Shown: positions 17,993 to 28,202 of the stretch, one piece after another
How the letters are laid out: the number at the start of each line of letters is the position of its first letter
How positions within the stretch are numbered: position 1 is the first letter of the stretch
Origin: Rhodocyclaceae bacterium
GTDB taxonomy: Bacteria > Pseudomonadota > Gammaproteobacteria > Burkholderiales > Rhodocyclaceae
Direction: 5' to 3'
DNA: 64,000 nt
Assembly: GCA_013791905.1 (NCBI GenBank)
Contig: VMSX01000030.1
Span: 290,741 to 354,740, forward strand
Program-made: the position numbers and the translations under genes
Notes under the pieces: generated by a model
The model's input: the letters and a program-made list of their open reading frames with translations, nothing else
Told to the model about the DNA's origin: nothing
The model's database searches: none

Positions 17993-20900
17993 CTAGCCGA
18001 CCCACATCCGCGCGTTGCGGAACATCCTCATCCACGGCGAATCCTCACCCAGCCCGGTCGGATGCCAGGACATCTGCGCCGTGCGGAAGACGCGTTCGGG
18101 GTGCGGCATCATGATGGTGAAGCGGCCGTCCGGCGTGGTCACGCCGGTGATGCCGTCGGGGGAGCCGTTGGGATTGAACGGATAGGTCGTGGCCGCCGCG
18201 CCGCGATTGTCGATGTAGCGCAGTGCGATGTCAGGACAGGTTGGGGCGGCAAACACGGCACGTCCCTCGCCGTGCGACACGACCACCGGCAGCTTGGAGC
18301 CGGCCATGCCGGCAAAGAAGATCGACGGTGAAGGGGGAATTTCCACCATCGCAAAGCGTGCTTCGAACTGTTCAGAGCGGTTGCGATGAAAGGTCGGCCA
18401 TGAGCCTGCGCCGGGAATGATGGTTGCCAGGTTGCTCATCATCTGGCAACCGTTGCAGACACCCAGCGCGAAAGTGTCGGAACGCGCGAAGAAGGCGGCG
18501 AACGCGTCCTTGAGTTCGGGATGGAAGAGGACGGACTTGGCCCAGCCCTGCCCGGCGCCCAGTACGTCGCCGTAGGAAAAGCCGCCACAGGCGGCGAGGC
18601 CCTTGAAATCGGCCAGTTGCACGCGGCCGGCCATCAGGTCGGACATGTGGACATCTACGCAAGCGAAGCCGGCGCGGTCGAAGGCGGCGGCCATCTCGAC
18701 CTCGCCATTGACGCCCTGTTCCCGGAGAATTGCCATGCGCGGCCGATTGCCGCCGATTGAGAATGCCGCAGCCGGGTTCTCGTTCGGGTCGAAGGTCAGT
18801 TGCAATGACAAACCCGGATCGCCGGCATCGAGCAGGGCATCGAACTCCTCCTGCGCGCAGACCGGGTCGTCGCGCAGCCTGGCCACCTGATAACTCACCT
18901 CGCTCCAGACGCGTTGCAGCTCGGCACGCCGTACCGCCAGCGCCGACTTTGCGTTGCGCCAGATGCGGATCTCGTCGGCATTGTTGAGCGTGCCGATGAC
19001 GTGGGTGCAGGCACCCAGCCCCGCGTCACGCAGCGTCTGCAGCACGGCATCGCGGTCGGCGCGACGCACCTGGATCACCGCGCCGAGTTCCTCATTGAAC
19101 AGCGCTTTGATCATGCGGTCGTGCATGCGGCCGCCGAGCAGTTCGGGTTTCTTCTCGATGCCATCGACGTCGTTCATCTGCGGGTCGTAGCAGAGCGCGT
19201 CGAGGTTGAGCGAAACACCCTGATGGCCCGCGAAGCTCATTTCGCATACCGTGGCGAACAGGCCGCCGTCGGCACGGTCGTGGTAAGCGAGGATCTGCGG
19301 CCGCAGGCTCTGGATGGCGGTGAAGAAAGCCTTGAGCAACGCGGCATCGGCATCCGGCGGCACATCGCCGCTCTGCCCGAACACCTGCGCCAGCGCCGAA
19401 CCGCCGAGGCGATTCTGGCCGGCGCCGAGGTCGATCAGGATCAGTTCGCTATCGTGACCGGGACCGACGTCCGCATCGGCTTGCAGTTGCGGTGTCAGCG
19501 TCCGGCGGATGTCGACACAGGGCGCAAAGGCGGTGACGATCAGCGACAGCGGCGCGGTGACCATCTTGGTCTGGCCGGCCTCTTCCCATTTTGTGCGCAT
19601 CGACAGCGAATCCTTGCCGACCGGGATCGAAACGCCCAGCGCCGGACAGAATTCGAGGCCGACGGCCTTGACGGTGTCGAACAGCGCGGCGTCTTCGGTG
19701 CTGGGTCCGGCGGCCGACGCGCCATGGCCGGAAGCGGCCATCCAGTTGGCCGAAAGCTTCACCATGCCCAGGCCATCCACCGTGGCGGCGGCCAGGTTGG
19801 TCAGCGCCTCGCCGACCGCCATGCGTCCCGAAGCCGGGGCATTCAGCAGGGCCAGCGGCGTGCGCTCGCCCATGGCAAAGCACTCGCCGAGATTCGTGTC
19901 GTAGCCCATCGCCGTCACGGCCACATCGGCGACCGGCGTCTGCCACGGCCCGACCATCTGGTCGCGCGCCGTCATGCCGCCCACCGAACGGTCGCCGATG
20001 GTGATGAGGAAATTCTTCGATGCCACGGCGGGCAAGCGCATCACACGCAAGGCCGCCTCCCTGATGTCGATGGCCGCAAGGTCGAGCGCCGGCATGCTGA
20101 CGGTCTTGCGCGCGGCATTGCGATGCACGCGCGGCGGCTTGCCGAGCAGCACTTCCATCGGCATGTCGACGGGCAGGTTGCCGAAATGATCGTCCGCGAC
20201 GACGAGCTGGCGTTCCTCGGTCGCCGTGCCGATCACGGCATGCGGGCAGCGCTCGCGCTCGCACAGCGCCGCGAATTCGGCCAGCCGTTGCGGGGCGATG
20301 GCCAGCACATAGCGTTCCTGCGACTCGTTACACCAGATTTCGCGCGGCGCCATGCCCGGTTCCTCGTTGGGCACGGCGCGCAGGTCGAAGCGTGCGCCGC
20401 GGCCGGCATCGTTGGCGAGTTCCGGCATGGCATTCGATATGCCGCCGGCACCGACGTCATGGATGGCGAGAATGGGATTGTCGTCACTCATCTGCCAGCA
20501 GCGGTCGATGACTTCCTGCGCACGGCGTTGCATCTCGGGGTTGCCGCGCTGCACCGAGGCAAAGTCGAGATCGGCGGCATTGGTGCCGGTGGCCATCGAG
20601 GATGCCGCGCCGCCGCCCAGACCGATCAGCATGCCGGGGCCGCCGAGCTGGATCAGCAGGGTGCCGGCCGGAAAATGTTCCTTGAAACATTGCCGCGCGG
20701 CAATGTTGCCGACGCCGCCGGCGACCATGATCGGCTTGTGATAGCCGCGCATCTCGCCGTCGAATTCCTGCTCGAAGGTGCGGAAATAACCGGCCAGGTT
20801 GGGCCGGCCGAATTCGTTGTTGAAGGCCGCTGCGCCAATCGGCCCTTCGATCATGATGTCGAGCGCGGAGGCAATGCGGTCGGGCTTGCCGTAGGCGGAT

Positions 20901-21916
20901 TCCCAGGGTTGTGCGTAGCCCGGAATCTTCAGGTCGGAGACGGAAAAGCCGGACAGCCCCGCCTTCGGCTTGGAACCGCGCCCGGTCGCGCCTTCGTCGC
21001 GGATCTCGCCGCCCGAGCCGGTGGCGGCGCCGGGAAAGGGTGAAATGGCGGTCGGGTGATTGTGGGTTTCTACCTTGGCGAGGATGTGCGTCAGGTCTTC
21101 GACATAGCCATAGCCGCCGTCAGACTGTGCGTTGAAGCGCTTGATCAGTGCGCCCTCGATCACGGACGCGTTGTCGGAATAGGCCACCACCGTGCCTTCC
21201 GGGTGCGCCTGGTGCGACGCGCGGATCATGCCGAACAGCGTTTGCGTCTGGTCGACGCCGTCGATGGTCCACGAGGCGTTGAAGATCTTGTGGCGGCAGT
21301 GTTCGGAGTTGGCCTGGGCGAACATCATCAGTTCGACGTCGGTCGGGTTGCGCCCGATCTTGCTGAAGTTTTCGACGAGATAGTCGATCTCGTCCTCCGA
21401 CAAGGCCAGCCCAAGTTCGCCGTTGGCGCGCACCAGTGCCGCGCGCCCGCCGGCAATGACATCCACGGCGGTCAGCGGTTGCGGGGCAACATGGTGGAAT
21501 AAAGCATCTGCGGCGTCGATGGAAGCGAGCACCGATTCGGTCATGCGGTCGTGGAGCCGTCCCACCAGCGCCGACTTTTCTCCACCGTTGAAGTGATAGG
21601 CAATGCCGCGCTCGATACGATGGACGGCGGCAAAGCCGCAGTTGTGCGCGATGTCGGTCGCCTTCGAGGCCCACGGCGAAATCGTGCCGAGGCGCGGCGT
21701 CACCAGCATCAACTGCCCCGCGGGCGCGGGCGGCAACTCAGCTGGAATTCCCAGCAGATCCTTGAGTCGTGTTTGTTCAACGTCGCCGAGAGGTGCAGCG
21801 GTCTCGATGAAATACCAGTGTTCGGCGATCAGCGGAACCCCGACCAGTTCGGCCAAACGGGCAAGACGGGAAGCGGAAAAGGCGGCGGTGCCGCGAAGCT
21901 TGAGAATGTCGGCCAT
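17993..21916 (-). CDS. purL: Phosphoribosylformylglycinamidine synthase
   Basis: Large single-chain FGAM synthase (1307 residues), fourth step of purine synthesis: FGAR + Gln + ATP to FGAM. Domain order: N-terminal PurS-like region, linker, tandem AIRS-type synthetase domains, and C-terminal class I glutaminase. Visible landmarks include [10 protein letters not shown], the glycine-rich ATP region [17 protein letters not shown], the glutaminase nucleophile in [12 protein letters not shown], and the terminal MPHPERVFR. Two copies of the dispersed repeat lie in frame ([11 protein letters not shown] and [11 protein letters not shown]). The gene is complete, with no frameshift seen. Confidence 0.97.
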   Translation of the reverse strand: MADILKLRGTAAFSASRLARLAELVGVPLIAEHWYFIETAAPLGDVEQTRLKDLLGIPAELPPAPAGQLMLVTPRLGTISPWASKATDIAHNCGFAAVHRIERGIAYHFNGGEKSALVGRLHDRMTESVLASIDAADALFHHVAPQPLTAVDVIAGGRAALVRANGELGLALSEDEIDYLVENFSKIGRNPTDVELMMFAQANSEHCRHKIFNASWTIDGVDQTQTLFGMIRASHQAHPEGTVVAYSDNASVIEGALIKRFNAQSDGGYGYVEDLTHILAKVETHNHPTAISPFPGAATGSGGEIRDEGATGRGSKPKAGLSGFSVSDLKIPGYAQPWESAYGKPDRIASALDIMIEGPIGAAAFNNEFGRPNLAGYFRTFEQEFDGEMRGYHKPIMVAGGVGNIAARQCFKEHFPAGTLLIQLGGPGMLIGLGGGAASSMATGTNAADLDFASVQRGNPEMQRRAQEVIDRCWQMSDDNPILAIHDVGAGGISNAMPELANDAGRGARFDLRAVPNEEPGMAPREIWCNESQERYVLAIAPQRLAEFAALCERERCPHAVIGTATEERQLVVADDHFGNLPVDMPMEVLLGKPPRVHRNAARKTVSMPALDLAAIDIREAALRVMRLPAVASKNFLITIGDRSVGGMTARDQMVGPWQTPVADVAVTAMGYDTNLGECFAMGERTPLALLNAPASGRMAVGEALTNLAAATVDGLGMVKLSANWMAASGHGASAAGPSTEDAALFDTVKAVGLEFCPALGVSIPVGKDSLSMRTKWEEAGQTKMVTAPLSLIVTAFAPCVDIRRTLTPQLQADADVGPGHDSELILIDLGAGQNRLGGSALAQVFGQSGDVPPDADAALLKAFFTAIQSLRPQILAYHDRADGGLFATVCEMSFAGHQGVSLNLDALCYDPQMNDVDGIEKKPELLGGRMHDRMIKALFNEELGAVIQVRRADRDAVLQTLRDAGLGACTHVIGTLNNADEIRIWRNAKSALAVRRAELQRVWSEVSYQVARLRDDPVCAQEEFDALLDAGDPGLSLQLTFDPNENPAAAFSIGGNRPRMAILREQGVNGEVEMAAAFDRAGFACVDVHMSDLMAGRVQLADFKGLAACGGFSYGDVLGAGQGWAKSVLFHPELKDAFAAFFARSDTFALGVCNGCQMMSNLATIIPGAGSWPTFHRNRSEQFEARFAMVEIPPSPSIFFAGMAGSKLPVVVSHGEGRAVFAAPTCPDIALRYIDNRGAAATTYPFNPNGSPDGITGVTTPDGRFTIMMPHPERVFRTAQMSWHPTGLGEDSPWMRMFRNARMWVG
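18923..18950 (-). repeat. Dispersed repeat copy inside purL (3' part)
   Basis: Matches the intergenic copy at 132 at 26 of 28 positions, including the GTGCC after the core. It is read in the purL frame as K-S-A-L-A-V-R-R-A. Confidence 0.75.
21556..21579 (-). repeat. Dispersed repeat copy inside purL (5' part)
   Basis: Twenty-four bases identical to the start of the intergenic copy at 132-155. It is read in frame as K-S-A-L-V-G-R, directly before the conserved LHDRM segment of PurL. Confidence 0.8.
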
Positions 21917-22031
21917 GTCGGGTCTGGAATTGGGGGGAAATGAGGGGGAACAGCTAGGCCAAAATTATACCCGCCGCTTGATTCCGGGCGGCAGGGCCCA
22001 TACTTGTCAGCATCAATCAATGGAGTCATCA

Positions 22032-22895
22032 ATGTCACAACACGCATACGACGTCACGGTTGCCGATTTCGACCAGAAAGTGCTGGCCGCTTCACAGCAG
22101 GCACCGGTCTTGGTCGATTTCTGGGCGCCCTGGTGCCAGCCCTGCACCATCCTCAAGCCCATCCTCGAAAAACTGGCGGCCGAACTGGGCGGCCAGTTCA
22201 TCCTCGCCAAGGTCAATTCGGACGAAAACCAGGAACTCGCGGCACGTTACGGGGTGCGCGGCATTCCGGCCGTGAAGGCCTTTGTCGATGGCCAACTGGT
22301 CGATGAATTTACCGGTGCTCTGCCCGAGGCACAGATTCGCGAGTTTCTCGGCCGACTGATGCCCTCGCCGGCCGAGCCGCTGAGGAAAGATGCGCTGGCG
22401 GCCTACGCGCTCGGCGACCTGGATGCCGCCCGCAAGATCATGGCCGAAGCGATCAACCTCGACCCGAAAAACGACAACGCTTATCTTGATTTTGTCGAGA
22501 TGAGCCTGGCTGCCAATGCCCTCGATGAGGCACGCGAATTGCTGGACGTCATCGCCGACCGGGCGAGCGACACCGCGCGGGTCGCCTCGCTGCAAGCGCA
22601 GTTGCAACTGGCCGTGGCGGGTGGCGGGGCCGACGTCGCCGCCTTGCAGGCCGAAGTGGCGGACAAGCCGGACGCTCTGGAGGCCCGCCTGCAACTGGCC
22701 AACGCCCTGGCGGTCGCGCAGGACTATCGTGGCGCATTCGAGCAGCTCATCGAAATCGTCCGCCGCGACCGCAGCTGGAATGAAGAGGCCGGCCGCAAGA
22801 CCATGCTGACCCTGTTCAACCTGCTCGCCGCCCAGCCGCAGTTCGGCGATCTGGTGCGCGAGTTCCGCGTCATGCTGTCAAGAACGCTGAACTGA
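22032..22895 (+). CDS. cnoX: Thioredoxin-like chaperedoxin (CnoX/YbbN family)
   Basis: 287 residues: an N-terminal thioredoxin fold with active site WAPWCQPC (C35, C38), then four TPR-like helical repeats. E. coli CnoX holds bleach-damaged proteins and forms mixed disulfides; here, unlike the E. coli protein, the full CxxC is present, so oxidoreductase activity is possible. The ATG at 22032 follows GGAG (22022-22025) at a proper distance; the in-frame ATG at 22020 overlaps that site and is less likely. It is followed after five bases by a spermidine-synthase-like gene. Confidence 0.9.
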   Translation: MSQHAYDVTVADFDQKVLAASQQAPVLVDFWAPWCQPCTILKPILEKLAAELGGQFILAKVNSDENQELAARYGVRGIPAVKAFVDGQLVDEFTGALPEAQIREFLGRLMPSPAEPLRKDALAAYALGDLDAARKIMAEAINLDPKNDNAYLDFVEMSLAANALDEARELLDVIADRASDTARVASLQAQLQLAVAGGGADVAALQAEVADKPDALEARLQLANALAVAQDYRGAFEQLIEIVRRDRSWNEEAGRKTMLTLFNLLAAQPQFGDLVREFRVMLSRTLN

Positions 22896-22900
22896 GCCTC

Positions 22901-23656
22901 GTGGAAATCCAGGTCAGCGAATCCGCCGGGGTGCGTTACCTGCACTTCGGGTCCATCTGGGTTCAGGGCGCGATGCGCGTGGCGCGTCCCTGGAACCTGG
23001 AGCTCGACTACACCCGCGAGATGATGGCGGCATTGCTGCTGCGCCCCGCCGCCGGCTGGCCGCGCTCGGTATTGCAGATCGGCCTGGGAACCGCCTCGCT
23101 GACCAAGTTCCTGCACCGCCACCGGCCGGCCGCGAAACTGACCGTGGTGGAAATCGAACCCGCCGTGGTCGCGACGGCGCGCCAGTATTTCAAGTTGCCG
23201 GACGAGGGTGAGGGCGAACGCCTGCAAGTTGTCATCGGCGATGGTGCGGACTTTGTTGCCGCCAGCCAGAAGCGCTATGACCTGATCCTCGTCGACGGCT
23301 TCGACGCGGATGCCCGCACCGGCATGCTCGACTCCCTGCCTTTTTATCTCAACTGCAAGGCCCGCCTGACGCCTTCCGGCCTCATGGTGGTCAATTTGCT
23401 GACCCTGCGGCGCAAGGTGCGCGACTCGCTGGAGCGCATCAGTGAAGCCTTCGATGGCCGCACACTGCCCTTCCCGCCCTGTGCCAGTGGCAATGTCGTG
23501 GCTTTTGCGGCTGGGGAGACTCCCGTGCGTTGCCATATCGACGCCCTGGAAACCCGCGCCAGAACGCTGAAGGAGAATACCGGGCTCGACCTGCAGCCCA
23601 CTCTTACCCGCCTGGGAGCCTCAAGGAGTTGTCCGGGCGGCAGGGTCAGGTTTTAG
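22901..23656 (+). CDS. Spermidine synthase-like methyltransferase-fold protein
   Basis: Rossmann-fold protein of the SpeE-like class, 251 residues, GTG start. Motifs: nucleotide loop VLQIGLGTASLTKFL, acidic loop VVEIEPAVV, GDGADFV and ILVDGFDAD. The N-terminal beta-domain of true spermidine synthases is shortened, and the catalytic DxxD pattern of aminopropyltransferases is not obvious, so polyamine synthesis is uncertain. The last 36 bases overlap the convergent gene at 23621-24508. Confidence 0.7.
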   Translation: MEIQVSESAGVRYLHFGSIWVQGAMRVARPWNLELDYTREMMAALLLRPAAGWPRSVLQIGLGTASLTKFLHRHRPAAKLTVVEIEPAVVATARQYFKLPDEGEGERLQVVIGDGADFVAASQKRYDLILVDGFDADARTGMLDSLPFYLNCKARLTPSGLMVVNLLTLRRKVRDSLERISEAFDGRTLPFPPCASGNVVAFAAGETPVRCHIDALETRARTLKENTGLDLQPTLTRLGASRSCPGGRVRF

Positions 23657-24508
23657 TGCCGACACCGCCATGATCCACGGCTCCTGCCGCTGGCCGATGG
23701 CGAGGGTGGCGGCGTAGCGTGGTTCCTCATCCTCGACCTGATTGCGGGGCCGTGTCTGCAGTTGTTCCAGCACCGGGCGCAGCGCGAAGGGCACATTGAT
23801 CCGACTGGCGGATACGTCATCGATATAACCGGCAAACCGTTGCTGCTTGTCGCGGGTCAGCAGACGCGGCCGCAGCGTGCCATTGATGATCATGAAACGT
23901 GTGGTGTCAGGGTAGCGGGCGCGCAGAGTTGCGAGGTCGCGACCGGCGTCGATGGCGAAAAGACGGCTGCTCGACAGTTCTTCGTGCTGCCATGCCTCCT
24001 GCGCGCGTTTGGCGCGATTGGCGAATTCCTGGCTGTCGGCGTTGACGGCGGCCGCTGCCGCGTGGCGCGCGGCGTTTTCTTCGGCCTGCTGCAGTGCCGC
24101 CTGCCAGTCCGGACCGGCCAGTTCCAGCACGATCAGCACTTCGCGCGGCTGCTGGCGTTCATAGCGCCGCCGCGTTTCCTGGCCGGCCGGGTCGGCGCGT
24201 GTTTCGAAGCCCAGTGCGGCCATGCGTTCGGCATCGAGCCACGCGGGCACGCCACCGCCGCCATAATTGGAATATTGCGATTTACCATCGGCGTCTGCGA
24301 CGCGCCAGGCGAGCCGCAGCGCCAGGCCGCTGTTCTCGGCCATCCGGTAGCCGCGATAGGGCAGCACAAGTTCCCGTTCGGTGAGGAGGAGCTGGCTCTC
24401 CGGCTCACCCGCACGGTTCCACCAGGCACCGCCGAGCGCCACCGCATTGGTCAGCAGGATCAGCCCGATGCCGGCTGCCAGCGTCCATCCGCGCGACCAG
24501 GTCTTCAT
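23621..24508 (-). CDS. GDYXXLXY/DUF4824-like protein with N-terminal membrane anchor
   Basis: 295-residue protein with one N-terminal hydrophobic helix (about 9-27) and a mostly polar remainder rich in Ala/Arg/Glu. It pairs with the DUF2157 membrane protein: its ATG at 24508 overlaps the DUF2157 stop by four bases. DUF2157 and DUF4824-like (GDYXXLXY) proteins commonly occur as such a pair; no function is known. The frame is open to 24844, but that part is a shadow of the upstream gene. Confidence 0.65.
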   Translation of the reverse strand: MKTWSRGWTLAAGIGLILLTNAVALGGAWWNRAGEPESQLLLTERELVLPYRGYRMAENSGLALRLAWRVADADGKSQYSNYGGGGVPAWLDAERMAALGFETRADPAGQETRRRYERQQPREVLIVLELAGPDWQAALQQAEENAARHAAAAAVNADSQEFANRAKRAQEAWQHEELSSSRLFAIDAGRDLATLRARYPDTTRFMIINGTLRPRLLTRDKQQRFAGYIDDVSASRINVPFALRPVLEQLQTRPRNQVEDEEPRYAATLAIGQRQEPWIMAVSALKPDPAARTTP

Positions 24509-25596
24509 GCGCCCTCCCCGTCGACGTGCGGGCGCAGCGCGCCACGCAGGCGCTTGAGCACCAGCAGGATGAGGATCGCCGCCAGCCCGAGCACCAGGAA
24601 GAACAGGTACTTCGGCATGATCTGCCACCACCAGTCGAAAAACTTGGTGTAGAGGAAGATGATGAAGAAGACGATCCCGGTGTTGACCATTTCCGTCCAG
24701 TTGCGCCGGGCGCCCAGCCAAATCGCCAGCGCACTGCCGATGAAACCGGCCAGTTGATAGCCGCCTTCGATCAGGTCGGGATCGAGGTCGAAATGGCTGC
24801 CTTGGCCCCAATGGCCGAGCACCAACATGGGAATGAAAATGCACAGCAGGCCGAAGACTCGGTAGATCGACTCGAAGCCGCTGAAACGGGCATGCGGAAT
24901 GAATTGCGGCAGCGCCAGCAATAGCGCCGCGACGGGAAAGAAGTTTTCCGGCCGCTCGCCGGCATGCAGCCAGTAGATGCCGCCCCAGGCGCCGACGCGC
25001 GCCGACACCCAGGCAATGATGCAGCAGATGCCGACCGCCAGCAGCAGGCGCAAGTCGCAGGCATAGGCCAGCAGGAAGGCCATCGCCGCCCAGGGTAGCA
25101 ATGCCCGGTCGGTGGGCGTGATGTTCCAGATCTGGCCGAGCATGGAGATGTTGAGCACGAAGCAGGCGAACGCCACCAGTGCTGCCAGCTTGGTGAAGTA
25201 GCCGCTGGCGTCGCGCCCCTGCAGCCAGACCGTGAGGACGAGGCTGGCCAGTGAGCTGCCGATCAGGATGGCGACCTGCGCCGTCTCGTTGAAGTAGCCC
25301 CAGAATTGATAGAAGAGCAGGAACACGCTGGTCGCCAGGGCCAGCGCACCGAGAAAGGACGCGACGCGCATGCCCAGCGACAGTTGCCTGGCGCGCGTGT
25401 CGCGATCGATGTCGAATTCGCCGGCATAACCGGCCAGCAGTTGCTCATGGTGCGCTTTGACGGCATCACGCTGCGTGGCGTCGAGCACGAGCACGCCATC
25501 CGCTTCGAGCCGCCGCAACTCGGCGCGAAAGCTGCGAATCTCGTCGGCCCGCTGTTGGGCGGCGTGGCGCGAGGGGGAACGAACGGGGGAATGCAT
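24505..25596 (-). CDS. DUF2157 membrane protein
   Basis: 363 residues: an N-terminal soluble helical part (about 1-75), then about ten hydrophobic segments ending in a short basic/acidic tail (LRGALRPHVDGEGA). This arrangement is that of DUF2157 proteins. Function unknown; probably an inner-membrane partner of the downstream DUF4824-like protein. Confidence 0.75.
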   Translation of the reverse strand: MHSPVRSPSRHAAQQRADEIRSFRAELRRLEADGVLVLDATQRDAVKAHHEQLLAGYAGEFDIDRDTRARQLSLGMRVASFLGALALATSVFLLFYQFWGYFNETAQVAILIGSSLASLVLTVWLQGRDASGYFTKLAALVAFACFVLNISMLGQIWNITPTDRALLPWAAMAFLLAYACDLRLLLAVGICCIIAWVSARVGAWGGIYWLHAGERPENFFPVAALLLALPQFIPHARFSGFESIYRVFGLLCIFIPMLVLGHWGQGSHFDLDPDLIEGGYQLAGFIGSALAIWLGARRNWTEMVNTGIVFFIIFLYTKFFDWWWQIMPKYLFFLVLGLAAILILLVLKRLRGALRPHVDGEGA

Positions 25597-25660
25597 GGCG
25601 CGTCATTATGCCGTGTTTGTTATGATTCGAGCCCATTTCGCAGCACGACGGAGCGTCAGC

Positions 25661-26008
25661 ATGATCCGCATCTACGGCATCAAGAATTGCGATAGCGTGA
25701 AGAAGGCCCTGACCTGGTGCCAGGCGCACGACATCGACTATGAATTCCACGATTACAAGAAACAGGGCGTGCCGCGTGACCGGCTGGTCGAGTGGTGCCG
25801 CAACGCCGGCTGGAAAACCCTGCTGAACACCAAAGGCTCCACCTGGCGCAAGCTAACCCCCGAGCAGCAAGCCGTTTCCACGCAGAGCCAGGCGGTGGCA
25901 GCGATGGTCGAGCACCCGAGCGTGATCCGCCGGCCACTGATCGAAACGCCTGACGGGAAATTACTGGTCGGTTTCGATCCGACCCTGTTTGAAAGCTTCG
26001 TACGATGA
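25661..26008 (+). CDS. ArsC-family reductase-like protein (YffB-type)
   Basis: 115-residue thioredoxin-fold protein. It opens MIRIYGIKNCDSVKKAL with a single Cys in the position of the ArsC/Spx catalytic Cys (CDS rather than CxxC) and contains the family's KGSTWRKL and IRRPLIE blocks, typical of YffB rather than true arsenate reductases. GGAG at 25650-25653 sets the ATG at 25661. The longer open frame upstream is non-coding. Its stop codon forms part of the hairpin repeat at 26007. Confidence 0.85.
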   Translation: MIRIYGIKNCDSVKKALTWCQAHDIDYEFHDYKKQGVPRDRLVEWCRNAGWKTLLNTKGSTWRKLTPEQQAVSTQSQAVAAMVEHPSVIRRPLIETPDGKLLVGFDPTLFESFVR

Positions 26009-26039
26009 GAAACACGCCGGGCCGCCCCAAGTGTTTCTC
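26007..26039 (+). repeat. Conserved-loop hairpin, copy 2
   Basis: Perfect nine-base arms GAGAAACAC (26007-26015) and GTGTTTCTC (26031-26039) around the 15-nt core GCCGGGCCGCCCCAA (26016-26030). The 5' arm begins inside the TGA stop of the ArsC-like gene. A further G/C stem (CCCCCT/GGGGGG, 26043-26055) follows. It lies in the short gap before hslO. Confidence 0.85.
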
Positions 26040-26129
26040 CGCCCCCTGGGGGGAGAACGTCGCGCAGCGGCGTTTTGCGAGTTGGGCAGCAAGCTGCCCA
26101 TCCCTGCTTACCCCGTTGCGGGGGGGGAT

Positions 26130-27017
26130 ATGCTGATGGATAGTGTCCGTCGTTTCCTGTTTGAAGATTTGGATATCCGCGGCGCCATGGTGTCGCTCGG
26201 CAACGCCTGGCACGAGATGAGCGCCGGCCGTGACGATCCGCCGGCCGTCCAGGCCCTACTGGGCGAACTAACAGCGGTCACCACGCTGATCGCCGGCAAC
26301 CTCAAGACACCCGGCCGGCTCGGCTGCCAGTTGCGCGGGCATGGGCTGGTATCGCTGCTGCTGGTCGATTGCGACGAGCAACTGCAGCTGCGCGGAACGG
26401 CACGGCATGCTGACGCCGTCCACCTATCACGCGGCGCTCCGGCTGACGCCGTACCCGCTGCGGGGCATTTCATCCCGCCAGCGCCGACTTTTGCCGAACT
26501 GCTCGGCGACGGCCAGTTGACCCTCATGCTGCAAACCGGCCGCGGCGACCCTTACCAGAGCGTCGTGCCACTTGTCGGCGACAGCCTGAAAGCAGTGTTC
26601 GAACATTACCTCGTCCAGTCCGAGCAGCAACCCGCGTGGCTGTTCCTCACCGCCGACGACCAGTTTGCCGGCGGCCTGTTTCTGCAAAAACTGCCGGATG
26701 CCGACACGAAGGACCCGGATGGCTGGAACCGCCTCATGCATCTGGCCGCCACGCTCAAGCCGGCGGAGCTGCGGGAATCGCCCGCCAAGCTGCTGATGAT
26801 TCTGTTTCCGGAAGAAAACATCCGCCTGTTCGACCCGCGCCCGGTGCGTTACCACTGCCCGCGCGACGAGGAGAAGGTGCTGGCAATGCTGAAAAGCATG
26901 GGCCGCGCCGAAATCGAAGCGGCACTGGCCGAGCAGGGAGAGCTGGCCATCGAGGACGAGATCTGCCGCCACAGTTATCGCTATGGCAGGGAGATCGTAC
27001 CCCGGCTTTTTGACTGA
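26130..27017 (+). CDS. hslO: Hsp33-family redox chaperone with altered zinc centre
   Basis: Hsp33 holds unfolding proteins during oxidative heat stress and is switched on by release of Zn from four Cys. Family signatures are clear: MDSVRRFLFEDLDIRGAMVSL, LQLRGTAR, ELLGDGQLTLML, PYQSVVPL and YLVQSEQQPAWLFL. Two oddities stand out. Between LRGTARH and FAELLGDG there are ~20 extra residues encoded by an inverted copy of the dispersed repeat. In the C-terminal switch only two of four Cys remain (RYHCPRD and EDEIC instead of CxC and CxxC). Start is the ATG at 26130 or 26136; the frame is open to 25989 but that part is repeat sequence. Confidence 0.88.
   Translation: MLMDSVRRFLFEDLDIRGAMVSLGNAWHEMSAGRDDPPAVQALLGELTAVTTLIAGNLKTPGRLGCQLRGHGLVSLLLVDCDEQLQLRGTARHADAVHLSRGAPADAVPAAGHFIPPAPTFAELLGDGQLTLMLQTGRGDPYQSVVPLVGDSLKAVFEHYLVQSEQQPAWLFLTADDQFAGGLFLQKLPDADTKDPDGWNRLMHLAATLKPAELRESPAKLLMILFPEENIRLFDPRPVRYHCPRDEEKVLAMLKSMGRAEIEAALAEQGELAIEDEICRHSYRYGREIVPRLFD
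26447..26492 (-). repeat. Dispersed repeat, long copy inserted in hslO
   Basis: Reads on the minus strand: the core AAAAGTCGGCGCTGGCGGGA, then GAAATGCCCCGCA and GGGTACGGCG, matching the second module of the 3356 copy. Antisense to hslO but in frame, it encodes V-P-A-A-G-H-F-I-P-P-A-P-T-F. It coincides with the extra loop of this HslO relative to the family. Confidence 0.8.
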
Positions 27018-27089
27018 AGTTGCGTGGATTGGCGAGCGATATTAATTCATATTTATTCTGCGCACGACGAAGGCAAACCAGACTCGGGG

Positions 27090-28202
27090 TTAGCCATTTT
27101 CAGGTTTGATCACACCAATAAATTTCAAATAAACAAACGTATAAATCGAAGCCGCCAAAACAATGCTCAGGTACGAGAATCCGAGCAGAAAGACCGATTG
27201 GTAGTAATTGACGTGGCTATACACCGCCAATACTTCGATACCGACCAGGACGCAAACCAAGCCCCACTGGCTCGGATAAAAATCCGGCTTGGTGAATTGA
27301 TGACGAAACCAATCCTTGAAGGCAAGCGAGCAAAGCAAAATCCAAAATATCGCAAGCGAAAACAGGATCACCACCGAAGCGAAAGCGAGAGAGGAAATAT
27401 CGATACCGAGCGACTTATTGGTGTATTCCGCAATCTTGTAGATCGAGATGGCGAATAAGCAATTTATCGGTACGACTATAAAATGCGCCGGTTTCAGAGG
27501 TTCAGCAATGCTTGCCCCGTGCATCATCTGTGATACCAAAAGGTAGGTTCCTTTGATTCCGTAAATGAATAGGCCAATGCTGATGGCAATCAAGGTAAGA
27601 ATACTGGCAGCCTTGGTGACTTGAACGTCTGTAGCCGCCATGGTGATGCCCGCTCCGGCCAGCGCAACCATGCCCCAGGCAAAGACATCAAGTAGCCAGT
27701 TATAGGTAAAGGTGACACTTTTCCCCTCGCGGAAGAGCCAGGTTTTGCCGAGAGACACTGAAATGGTCACAAGTGCCAGAAATAGCAAGGCAAAGGGGTA
27801 AATGCCATATCCCACTAAAGTCGGCACATCTTTTGAGAAATCCGGAAAAAAGAAAGCAACAGGGCCGAGCAAAACATTAACGGTCATGCCCAGTGCCACG
27901 ATGGGAGAAAAAATACCAATATTCGAACCAGCATCAGACAAAAACTCGCTGAGCTGATCTCCGTCTTGTGACCATTGAACGAATTCCAGAGAAATCTTTA
28001 TAACCAGAAAGAAGTGCAACAAAGTACTCAGCAACATTACCGCTACAAGAAATAGACTCCCAGGATCGAACCGGTTAAGCAAATCATTGATGGTGATCAG
28101 TTTCTCAACGTGCGGAAACGTGAATTGCATCAACACAAATGGCATGAGCGCTACACCGCCAGAAGCCAATGCAGATTGAAATCTTAAAGGAGTGAATTTC
28201 AT
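27090..28202 (-). CDS. Polytopic membrane protein, family not assigned
   Basis: 370 residues with about ten hydrophobic helices and short loops, no signal for ATP use or catalytic Cys/His clusters. The even helix spacing and length resemble transporters of the TDT/SLAC1 size class, but I do not recognise the family with confidence. It lies on the same strand as the DsrE-like gene (146 bp upstream of it), at the edge of the sulfur cluster, so movement of a sulfur or selenium compound is a possible role. Codon use is somewhat richer in A/T than neighbours. Confidence 0.55.
   Translation of the reverse strand: MKFTPLRFQSALASGGVALMPFVLMQFTFPHVEKLITINDLLNRFDPGSLFLVAVMLLSTLLHFFLVIKISLEFVQWSQDGDQLSEFLSDAGSNIGIFSPIVALGMTVNVLLGPVAFFFPDFSKDVPTLVGYGIYPFALLFLALVTISVSLGKTWLFREGKSVTFTYNWLLDVFAWGMVALAGAGITMAATDVQVTKAASILTLIAISIGLFIYGIKGTYLLVSQMMHGASIAEPLKPAHFIVVPINCLFAISIYKIAEYTNKSLGIDISSLAFASVVILFSLAIFWILLCSLAFKDWFRHQFTKPDFYPSQWGLVCVLVGIEVLAVYSHVNYYQSVFLLGFSYLSIVLAASIYTFVYLKFIGVIKPENG

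Noticed and set aside
18914-21043. Long open frame antisense to purL (over 700 codons)
   Set aside because: High-GC genes produce long antisense frames; purL on the other strand is complete and conserved, and the antisense translation shows no domain.
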